From Pseudomonadales bacterium (GTDB lineage Bacteria; Pseudomonadota; Gammaproteobacteria; Pseudomonadales; UBA7239), in contig JANQLY010000004.1 of NCBI GenBank assembly GCA_028280345.1, forward strand, positions 186,001 to 250,000: 64,000 nucleotides of DNA. Reading direction: 5' to 3'. Made by a program: the position numbers and the translations under genes. Shown one piece after another: positions 57,227-64,000 of this stretch (the stretch's first letter is position 1; each line of letters begins with the position of its first letter). The notes beneath the pieces were generated by a model, which saw only the letters and a program-made list of their open reading frames with translations, searched no databases and had not been told where the DNA came from.

Positions 57227-58612
57227 ATGTTATTAAACTGGCGCTTAATTTCTTTGCTTTTTTGTTTGTTTTTTCATACAGCAGTATTTTCTAAAGAATT
57301 ACCTGACTTTACACAGCTAGTAGAAAGTTCTTCGCCTACGGTTGTTAAAATTTATTCTGAAGCGGCTGTGCAATCATCTGATTACCATGATGGGCTTCCA
57401 GAATTTCTGTTCCGCCGTTTTCATGGAATTGACCCCCGTGAACATTACGAACCTGAGCAGCGCCAGGGTATTGGTTCAGGAATTATTGTGGAGAGCGATG
57501 GTTATATCCTGACAAATCATCACGTTGTTGATGGTGCGAATAAAATTATAGTTCTTCTAAATGATCGTGATGAATACGAAGCAACCCTGGTTGGTACAGA
57601 TCCATTGTCAGACTTGGCGCTGATCAAAATTGAAGCCAGGAATTTGCCAACGGTGGAGTTTTCAACACGAGAGATTAAGGTTGGAGAATGGGTGCTGGCA
57701 ATTGGTTCTCCATTTGGTCTCGATTATACCGTCTCTCAAGGTATAGTTAGTGCCAAGGGACGTAGCTTGCCATCTGCCGGTTCTGGTAACTACGTGCCAT
57801 TTATTCAAACTGATGTGGCGATTAACCCGGGAAATTCCGGGGGGCCGTTGTTTGATCTGGATGGCAAGGTTGTAGGCATTAATGCGCGTATCTTTTCCAG
57901 ATCTGGTGGCTATATGGGCCTGTCATTTGCCATTCCCGCTAACCTCGCTATTAATGTAATGGAGCAACTTAGAGAACAGGGTTCTGTAAGTCGCGGATGG
58001 CTTGGTGTTTCGATTCAGGAAATCAATAAACAGCTTGCGAACACTGTTGGTCTGGATAAGCCGCGAGGTGCACTTGTGACGCATTTGATACCGGGTAGTC
58101 CTGCTCGCAACAGCGATCTTGAAAAGGGTGATGTTATTCTTGAGTTTAATGGGCATCCGATTACGCGTGCAGGAGATTTGCCACATGTTGTAGGTGCTGC
58201 TATAGCAGGTAGTGAGGCTGAACTCAAAGTTATGCGTCGGGGAAAAGAAAAAACAATTTCTCTTACACTGGGTGAATTGCCAGAAGATCCATGGTCAAGT
58301 CGGCCGGATGACGGAACGCATGAACCTGTTGTCGGCAGTGCTCTTGGCATGAGTGTTGAAACGGCTGACAGAGAGATGCTCTCCGGACTGGCGATTTCCG
58401 GCGGGGTTGTGGTCACAGAAGTGATTCCCGGAGGCCCGGCAGACAAAGCTGGATTAATACCCGGAGATGTTGTGACGCAGCTTGGTTACGTCAGAATAGA
58501 CAATGCCGAAGACTTTCATACCCAGGCAGCGTCATTGGAGAAAGGTCAGCCACAATTAATCCACTTTTTTCGGCGTGGATACCCGGCATACGGAACGATT
58601 ATGCGTAAATAG
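57227..58612 (+). CDS. mucD: Periplasmic serine protease DegP/MucD
   Basis: MucD is a HtrA-family protease and chaperone that clears misfolded envelope proteins. The start at ATG 57227 with AGGAGGG gives 461 residues and a signal peptide (cleavage after about AVFS, residue 22). The triad is H99 (TNHHV), D129 (DPLSDLAL) and S204 (NPGNSGGP). Two PDZ domains follow (about 250-345 and 365-455; GWLGVSIQEI, GSPARNSDLEKGDVI, GGPADKAGLIPGDVV). It ends the algU-mucABCD run and is followed by a terminator. Confidence 0.96.
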   Translation: MLLNWRLISLLFCLFFHTAVFSKELPDFTQLVESSSPTVVKIYSEAAVQSSDYHDGLPEFLFRRFHGIDPREHYEPEQRQGIGSGIIVESDGYILTNHHVVDGANKIIVLLNDRDEYEATLVGTDPLSDLALIKIEARNLPTVEFSTREIKVGEWVLAIGSPFGLDYTVSQGIVSAKGRSLPSAGSGNYVPFIQTDVAINPGNSGGPLFDLDGKVVGINARIFSRSGGYMGLSFAIPANLAINVMEQLREQGSVSRGWLGVSIQEINKQLANTVGLDKPRGALVTHLIPGSPARNSDLEKGDVILEFNGHPITRAGDLPHVVGAAIAGSEAELKVMRRGKEKTISLTLGELPEDPWSSRPDDGTHEPVVGSALGMSVETADREMLSGLAISGGVVVTEVIPGGPADKAGLIPGDVVTQLGYVRIDNAEDFHTQAASLEKGQPQLIHFFRRGYPAYGTIMRK

Positions 58613-58637
58613 GGTGTGGAGGCAGTCAGTTAAAACG

Positions 58638-58668
58638 GCGCCCGCGGGTGAAATAGCGGGCGCTTTTC
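58638..58668 (+). terminator. Rho-independent terminator after mucD
   Basis: Perfect GCGCCCGC / GCGGGCGC stem followed by TTTT, 26 bases after the stop. It separates the stress operon from lepA. Confidence 0.88.
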
Positions 58669-58701
58669 TGTAGACTTGCCGGCTCGCGTAGACAGGAACA
58701 A

Positions 58702-60507
58702 ATGCAGGTGTCGGACCTCTCACATATCCGCAATTTCTCGATTATTGCCCATATTGATCACGGCAAGTCCACAATTGCAGACCGCTTTATTCAGGTCTGT
58801 GATGGCCTGTCAGATCGGGAAATGGCCGAGCAGGTACTCGACAGTATGGATATCGAGCGCGAGCGTGGTATTACCATCAAGGCCCAGAGTGTTACGCTGG
58901 ATTACACGGCGAGAGATGGCAAAACCTACCAACTGAATTTTATCGATACGCCGGGCCACGTAGATTTCACTTATGAAGTTTCCCGATCACTTGCAGCCTG
59001 TGAAGGCGCGCTACTCGTTGTGGATGCGGCACAAGGGGTCGAGGCACAGTCAGTAGCTAACTGCTATACCGCGATTGAACAGGGGCTTGAAGTATTGCCG
59101 GTGCTCAACAAAATGGATTTACCTCAGGCAGAGCCTGAGGCAGTGAAGAAGGAAATCGAGGAAATTATTGGTATTGAAGCGGAAGATGCCTGCCTTGTCA
59201 GCGCCAAATCGGGTATGGGCATTGAAGATGTGCTTGAGGCCCTTGTGGCCCAGGTACCGCCACCGGAAGGTGATACCGAGGCACCGCTACAGGCGCTGAT
59301 TATCGATTCCTGGTTTGATAACTATCTTGGCGTTGTCTCGCTGGTACGTGTTGTACAGGGCACACTGAACAAAAAAGATAAGATTATTGCCAAATCTCTG
59401 GGCAAGGCCCATGTGGTGGACAGCGTTGGCGTGTTTACCCCCAAGCGCAAGGAGACCGGCAGCCTCAAGGCAGGTGAAGTGGGCTTTGTGGTGGCCGGTA
59501 TCAAGGATATTCACGGGGCACCGGTGGGAGACACGCTGGTCAGTGCCCAGCAGGCCGAGGTGGAATCGCTACCGGGTTTCCAGAAAGTGAAGCCCCAGGT
59601 CTATGCGGGTTTGTTTCCGGTGAATTCCGATGACTATGAGGCCTTTCGCGAAGCGCTGGCTAAATTGACACTCAACGATGCCTCGCTGTTTTACGAGCCG
59701 GAAAGTTCTGATGCGTTGGGCTTCGGTTTTCGCTGTGGTTTCCTCGGCATGCTGCATATGGAGATTATCCAGGAGCGCCTTGAACGCGAATACAACCTTG
59801 ACCTCATCACCACAGCCCCAACAGTCATTTATGAGATTCAGCTAAATAGTGGTGAGGTGATCCATGTAGATAACCCATCCAAATTGCCTGATCCGGGTTC
59901 TATTGAGGAGATGCGAGAACCTATTGTCAGTGCCAATATTCTTGTGCCCCAGGAGCATTTAGGCAACGTAATAACCCTCTGTGTGGAAAAGCGTGGTGTA
60001 CAGAAAAACATGCAGTTTCTCGGTAATCAGGTGTCAGTGGAATACGAATTGCCGATGAATGAGGTGGTGATGGATTTCTTTGATCGCCTCAAATCTGTGA
60101 GTCGCGGTTTTGCCTCACTCGATTACAGCTTTGACCGTTTTGAACCTGCGAAGCTGGCGCGACTGGATATTCTGATTAACGGTGATAAGGTGGATGCTCT
60201 GGCGGTGATTATTCACCGCGATTACGCTCAGACCCGGGGGCGGGCGCTCTGTGAAAAGATGAAAGAGTTGATTCCTCGTCAGATGTTTGATGTAGCGATT
60301 CAGGCTGCACTGGGTGGACAGATCATTGCGCGCTCTACCGTTAAGGCTTTGCGCAAAAACGTGACAGCAAAATGTTATGGTGGTGATGTGACGCGTAAGA
60401 AAAAGCTGCTTGAGAAACAGAAAGAGGGTAAGCGGCGTATGAAGCAGGTTGGCAGTGTTGAGATTCCGCAGGAAGCTTTCCTTGCGGTATTGAAAGTTGA
60501 TAGCTAG
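58702..60507 (+). CDS. lepA: Elongation factor 4 (LepA)
   Basis: LepA is a ribosome-associated GTPase that acts in translation initiation or back-translocation. The 601 residues contain the P-loop [21 protein letters not shown], domain II, the EF-G-like domains and the LepA-specific C-terminal domain ([25 protein letters not shown]). The length is typical. It is followed by lepB, as in many bacteria. Confidence 0.97.
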   Translation: MQVSDLSHIRNFSIIAHIDHGKSTIADRFIQVCDGLSDREMAEQVLDSMDIERERGITIKAQSVTLDYTARDGKTYQLNFIDTPGHVDFTYEVSRSLAACEGALLVVDAAQGVEAQSVANCYTAIEQGLEVLPVLNKMDLPQAEPEAVKKEIEEIIGIEAEDACLVSAKSGMGIEDVLEALVAQVPPPEGDTEAPLQALIIDSWFDNYLGVVSLVRVVQGTLNKKDKIIAKSLGKAHVVDSVGVFTPKRKETGSLKAGEVGFVVAGIKDIHGAPVGDTLVSAQQAEVESLPGFQKVKPQVYAGLFPVNSDDYEAFREALAKLTLNDASLFYEPESSDALGFGFRCGFLGMLHMEIIQERLEREYNLDLITTAPTVIYEIQLNSGEVIHVDNPSKLPDPGSIEEMREPIVSANILVPQEHLGNVITLCVEKRGVQKNMQFLGNQVSVEYELPMNEVVMDFFDRLKSVSRGFASLDYSFDRFEPAKLARLDILINGDKVDALAVIIHRDYAQTRGRALCEKMKELIPRQMFDVAIQAALGGQIIARSTVKALRKNVTAKCYGGDVTRKKKLLEKQKEGKRRMKQVGSVEIPQEAFLAVLKVDS

Positions 60508-60553
60508 GTGTTTGGTAACAGCTAGTGATGACAATTTAGAGAAATGACAGGTT

Positions 60554-61312
60554 ATGGATATTAATTTTCCTCTGGTTCTGGTTTGTGCGGTATTTGTAAC
60601 CGGTGTGATCACATTGATAGACAAGTACTTCTGGCGCAAACACCGTGGCCCGGATGCAAAGGAGCCCTTGCTGATCGATTTGTCACGCTCATTCTTTCCC
60701 GTATTATTGCTTGTATTAGTGTTGCGTTCCTTTGTAGTGGAACCGTTTAAAATCCCGTCATCGTCAATGGTTCCCACTTTACTTGTGAATGATTTTATTC
60801 TTGTGAACAAGTTCACGTATGGTATTCGCCTGCCGGTTATCCGAACCAAAATTATTGATGTATCAGACCCGCAACGTGGCGATGTGATGGTGTTTTTTCC
60901 ACCCCACGATGATCGTTATTTCATCAAGCGAGTGGTGGGTTTGCCCGGGGATGAAATTCGTTATATCAATAATGTACTCTATATCAATGGTATCGAAATG
61001 AAGCAGGAGCTGGTGGCTGGGATTCCACCTGAGTCACCGAAAAGCTTTATTATGACTGAGGATTTTGGCGATGAGGGGGGTGAACACCTGATGCGCAAGC
61101 AGATGCACCCGGGTTCACTAAGCCGCCATTACCGCATGGTGGTGCCAGAAGGGCATTACTTCATGATGGGTGATAATCGGGATAACAGCAGTGATAGCCG
61201 GGCCTGGGGCGCGGTACCAGAGGAAAATATTGTCGGTAAGGCCTTTGCGATCTGGATGCACTGGGAGCTAAAAAGCCTGCCAAAATTTGATCGAAATGGA
61301 AAAATCATCTAG
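60554..61312 (+). CDS. lepB: Signal peptidase I
   Basis: LepB removes signal peptides of exported proteins at the inner membrane. The 252 residues have two N-terminal membrane helices, the catalytic Ser S71 in IPSSSMVPTL and the general base K125 in YFIKRVVGLPGD, plus the MGDNRDNSSDSR motif near the end. It lies 46 bases after lepA. It is a likely processor of the many exported proteins in this window. Confidence 0.97.
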   Translation: MDINFPLVLVCAVFVTGVITLIDKYFWRKHRGPDAKEPLLIDLSRSFFPVLLLVLVLRSFVVEPFKIPSSSMVPTLLVNDFILVNKFTYGIRLPVIRTKIIDVSDPQRGDVMVFFPPHDDRYFIKRVVGLPGDEIRYINNVLYINGIEMKQELVAGIPPESPKSFIMTEDFGDEGGEHLMRKQMHPGSLSRHYRMVVPEGHYFMMGDNRDNSSDSRAWGAVPEENIVGKAFAIWMHWELKSLPKFDRNGKII

Positions 61313-61344
61313 ATTCATGGCATGGGCACCGTAGGGGGGCAAAA

Positions 61345-61737
61345 ATGTTTCAATCTATAGCAAAAATACAGCGTCAGGGCGGTATGTCGATGACGTCCCT
61401 CGCGACCACTTTGTTGATCGTGGGTTTTCTGGCAACAGCAGCTGTGAAAATCGGTCCGGCATACTTAAGTAACAATACGGTTAAAAGTGCGCTGGAGTCG
61501 ATACAGGCGGACTACAGAGGTAAGGATCTGCAAGATATTTCCAACAAGGAAATTCGCACAAAGCTCGATAAATATTTCCAGGTTAACCGGGTGGAAGGGC
61601 CTGCAGCAGCCTCTATTGAAATTGTACGTGAAAAACTCAAAGTGATTGTCACGGCAAACTATGAAGTCAGAAACAATTTTATGGGTAATGTTGATGTGGT
61701 TCTTGTCTTCGAAAACGAGGTCGATCTAACCAAATAA
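61345..61737 (+). CDS. DUF4845 domain protein
   Basis: The 130 residues contain an N-terminal membrane helix (about 17-37, RQGGMSMTSLATTLLIVGFL), with the pattern of a short type-IV-pilin-like N-terminus, and a small extracytoplasmic domain (YLSNNTVKSALESIQADYRGKDL). DUF4845 genes lie between lepB and rnc in pseudomonads, as here. Its function is unknown. It lies 32 bases after lepB, within the lepB-rnc-era-recO run. Confidence 0.88.
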   Translation: MFQSIAKIQRQGGMSMTSLATTLLIVGFLATAAVKIGPAYLSNNTVKSALESIQADYRGKDLQDISNKEIRTKLDKYFQVNRVEGPAAASIEIVREKLKVIVTANYEVRNNFMGNVDVVLVFENEVDLTK

Positions 61738-61746
61738 AATAGTGGT

Positions 61747-62412
61747 GTGTCCCGGATAAAAATTGTGAAACTGGATTATGGTTTTAATGATCCGGCGCTG
61801 CGGGACCAGGCCCTGACCCATAAAAGTGCTGGCAAAATCAATAATGAACGCCTTGAATTTATCGGCGATTCCATTGTGAACTTTATTGTTGCCGAAGCTC
61901 TATTTGAGCGTTTTCCCGATGCGACAGAAGGACAGCTAAGTAAGGTTCGCTCCCAACTGGTAAAGCAGGAAACGCTGGCAGAGATTGCGCGCGAACGGCA
62001 ACTGGGCGATGACTTGTTCCTCGGCAGTGGTGAGCTTAAATCGGGAGGGTTTCGACGCGATTCTATCTTGTCAGATGCCCTTGAAGCCTTGATTGCCGCT
62101 ATCTATCTTGATAGTGATTTTCATACCTGCAAGACGATTGTATTGCAGTGGTATGAAGAAAAGCTGCAGACCATTTCTATTGATAGTGATCACCGCGACT
62201 ACAAAAGCCGCTTGCAGGAGACCTTGCAGGCTCGTGGGGAACCTTTACCTGAGTATCGGTTGCTTGAAGCACAGGGTTTGGATCATTTGAGAAGTTTTAC
62301 GGTAAGTTGTTCGATCGGTGCTGGGAAAAGCTTTACTGGTGGTGGCAAGAGCAAAAAGCAGGCGGAGCAACTTGCCGCCAAGGCAGCGCTTGAAGCGCTT
62401 GAGAAAAAATGA
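61747..62412 (+). CDS. rnc: Ribonuclease III
   Basis: RNase III cleaves double-stranded RNA in rRNA and mRNA processing. The 221 residues contain the signature NERLEFIGDS, the second catalytic segment SDALEALIAAIYLDS and a C-terminal double-stranded-RNA-binding domain (DYKSRLQETLQARGEPLPEYRL, SKKQAEQLAAKAALEALE). The start is a GTG with a poor ribosome site, 9 bases after DUF4845. The stop overlaps the ATG of era. Confidence 0.96.
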   Translation: MSRIKIVKLDYGFNDPALRDQALTHKSAGKINNERLEFIGDSIVNFIVAEALFERFPDATEGQLSKVRSQLVKQETLAEIARERQLGDDLFLGSGELKSGGFRRDSILSDALEALIAAIYLDSDFHTCKTIVLQWYEEKLQTISIDSDHRDYKSRLQETLQARGEPLPEYRLLEAQGLDHLRSFTVSCSIGAGKSFTGGGKSKKQAEQLAAKAALEALEKK

Positions 62413-63296
62413 CGCAGTCACGCTGTGGTTACATTGCAATTGTCGGGCGCCCGAATGTTGGCAAGTCCACGTTGCTCAATCAACTGATGGGTTTTAAGCT
62501 GTGTATTACCTCACGCAAGCCCCAGACAACCCGTCACACAATACTCGGTATTAAAACTATTGATAATGCTCAATGCCTGTTTGTTGATACGCCAGGCTTG
62601 CACAAGCACGAAAATCGTACCATGAACCGTTTGATGAACCGCTCGGTGGCAACGGTGATTCAGGATGTGGATGCAGTTTTATTCGTGGTTGATGGCATGA
62701 ACTGGAACGCGGGTGATGATAATGTGCTTAAGGCATTACAAAAAACTGATGTGCCGATAATTCTGGTTATTAATAAAATCGACAAGCTGGATAAAAAAGA
62801 GCAGCTTCTTCCGCATATGAGTGAGCTCTCTCAAAAAGGAGATTTTGAAAAGATTGTGCCGGTGTCGGCGTTTAGCACTCAGGATATACAATTGCTTGAA
62901 AAGGAAATTGTCGACCTGTTGCCGGAAGCGGATCATTTTTATGATGAAGAGCAAATCACCGATCGTTCAGAGCGTTTTTTAGTTAGTGAAATTATTCGTG
63001 AAAAGATTACCCGCCAGCTTGGTGATGAAGTGCCTTATCACGCGGCGGTTGAAATTGAACGATTTGCTGAAAAAAATCATATTACAGAAATTGATGCCTT
63101 GATATTGGTTGAACGCAAAGGGCAGAAAACCATGATTATTGGCAAACAGGGACAGCGTATAAAACAGATAGGTGAACAAGCAAGAGCTGACATTGAAGAG
63201 CTACTGCAGACTAAAGTTATGTTAAAGCTCTGGGTAAAAATCAAAAGCGGCTGGTCAGATGATGAGCGAGCGTTAAAAAGTATGGGAATTGAATAG
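62409..63296 (+). CDS. era: GTPase Era
   Basis: Era is a 16S-rRNA-binding GTPase for 30S assembly. The 295 residues show P-loop GRPNVGKST, DTPGLH, NKID and a C-terminal KH domain (KGQKTMIIGKQGQRIKQIGEQARADIEELLQ). The ATG overlaps the rnc stop (ATGA), so translation of rnc and era is coupled. Confidence 0.97.
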   Translation: MTQSRCGYIAIVGRPNVGKSTLLNQLMGFKLCITSRKPQTTRHTILGIKTIDNAQCLFVDTPGLHKHENRTMNRLMNRSVATVIQDVDAVLFVVDGMNWNAGDDNVLKALQKTDVPIILVINKIDKLDKKEQLLPHMSELSQKGDFEKIVPVSAFSTQDIQLLEKEIVDLLPEADHFYDEEQITDRSERFLVSEIIREKITRQLGDEVPYHAAVEIERFAEKNHITEIDALILVERKGQKTMIIGKQGQRIKQIGEQARADIEELLQTKVMLKLWVKIKSGWSDDERALKSMGIE

Positions 63297-63300
63297 GCTT

Positions 63301-64000
63301 ATGGTCACTACCAAAGCCTGGTGTTTGCACAGCCGCCCCTACCGCGAGACCAGTGCGTTGGTGGAATTATTTACTGAAGAATATGGACGTATTGCGGCAG
63401 TTGCAAAAGGTGTTAAGCGGCAGGGCAAACGCAAGCATAGTGTATTGCAGGCGTTTACTCCCTTGCAGGTTTCCTTTATGGGTAAATCGGATCTTAAAAC
63501 TTTGACGGAATTTGAAGCGTTGTGTGGTGCAGTGCCATTACAGGGGGAGCGTTTGTTTATAGGTTTATACCTCAATGAACTGCTTGTTCGGTTATTGGCT
63601 GAGCAGTATCCCTACCGTGAGATATACCGAGATTATGAGAATGTTTTAATGGCATTAGGGAGTGATCTACAAAAAGAAAATAGAGAGTCACTACTGCGTC
63701 ACTTCGAATTTTCCTTGCTCAGTGAACTGGGTTATGAAGTGCCATTTGTAGTGATTGATGAGCAGGGTGATTTTTGTGGTGACACCTTTGCTGTGGATGC
63801 GGAGTATTTATTTATTGCAGAGAGTGGTTTTCGACCGGTTGCAGTATTTGCGCAAGATGGTATCAATGCGCAGAGTTGTTTTCGTGGTGAATGGCTGCTA
63901 CAGGTTGCACAGGGTTGTTATGAGGGAGAAGCAGCGGCTACGGCTAAAAGACTGGTTCGCCTTGCACTTGCGCCGCTGCTCGGCGACAAGCCTTTACAAA
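63301..64000 (+). CDS. recO: DNA repair protein RecO (3' end outside window)
   Basis: The frame starts with ATG at 63301, 4 bases after era, and stays open to the window end (233 residues visible). RecO loads RecA on gapped DNA with RecR and RecF. The OB-fold N-terminus is clear (TTKAWCLHSRPYRETSALVELFTEEYGRIAAVAKGVKR), followed by the helical domain with FIGLYLNELLVRLL. The usual length is about 230-240 residues, so only the last few are missing. Confidence 0.93.
   Translation, partial: MVTTKAWCLHSRPYRETSALVELFTEEYGRIAAVAKGVKRQGKRKHSVLQAFTPLQVSFMGKSDLKTLTEFEALCGAVPLQGERLFIGLYLNELLVRLLAEQYPYREIYRDYENVLMALGSDLQKENRESLLRHFEFSLLSELGYEVPFVVIDEQGDFCGDTFAVDAEYLFIAESGFRPVAVFAQDGINAQSCFRGEWLLQVAQGCYEGEAAATAKRLVRLALAPLLGDKPLQ

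Overview
The window is chromosomal DNA of a gammaproteobacterium, most likely a marine relative of Pseudomonas or the Cellvibrionales. Three blocks keep gene orders known from Pseudomonas aeruginosa: dusB-fis-purH-purD followed by a RetS-like sensor; coq7-OsmC family-vfr; and nadB-algU-mucA-mucB-mucC-mucD-lepA-lepB-DUF4845-rnc-era-recO. The Crp homologue is of the Vfr type. I saw no rRNA, tRNA, insertion sequence, CRISPR array or prophage. The assignment rests on gene content and synteny read by eye, not on a search.

Layout. 1-7.2 kb: a truncated DUF3426 protein, dusB-fis, purine genes purH and purD, and a RetS-like hybrid sensor whose ATP-binding domain is degenerate. 7.2-13 kb: a Ycf46-type AAA ATPase, coq7, an OsmC family protein, vfr (TTG start), and an outer-membrane porin paired with a small phosphate-binding-like periplasmic protein. 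13-24.4 kb: an F420-type oxidoreductase, a membrane-anchored glutamate-synthase-like flavoprotein, a polytopic glycosyltransferase-like protein, the thiE-hemL-hemB run, recJ and a complete hybrid histidine kinase. 24.6-28.1 kb: prfB with the programmed +1 frameshift, lysS and ung. 28.1-37.8 kb: a DUF1329 protein with an unusual C-terminal membrane anchor, a PspA/YiaAB pair, a polytopic membrane protein, and an XRE-type regulator divergent from a three-domain MFS/acyltransferase/acyl-ACP-synthetase fusion that is followed by a lipase-like lipoprotein.

38.3-44.3 kb is the least familiar stretch. A giant exported protein of about 1460 residues (tandem N-terminal repeat, beta-propeller, cadherin-like domain, three RTX blocks) is flanked on each side by two small exported proteins. 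The small proteins look paralogous, and three of the four share a four-cysteine pattern. A radical SAM protein with a SPASM-like C-terminus lies convergent to this cluster. It is my best candidate for an undescribed system.

44.3-52.6 kb holds a membrane-anchored Ser/Thr kinase with a large C-terminal, probably periplasmic, repeat region and an adjacent lipoprotein, a small acidic protein, a second F420-type oxidoreductase, ygfZ, and sdhE-ygfX. 52.6-64 kb carries nadB and the envelope-stress sigma factor operon, with two candidate promoters in front of the sigma gene, running into lepA-lepB-DUF4845-rnc-era-recO. recO is cut by the window end.
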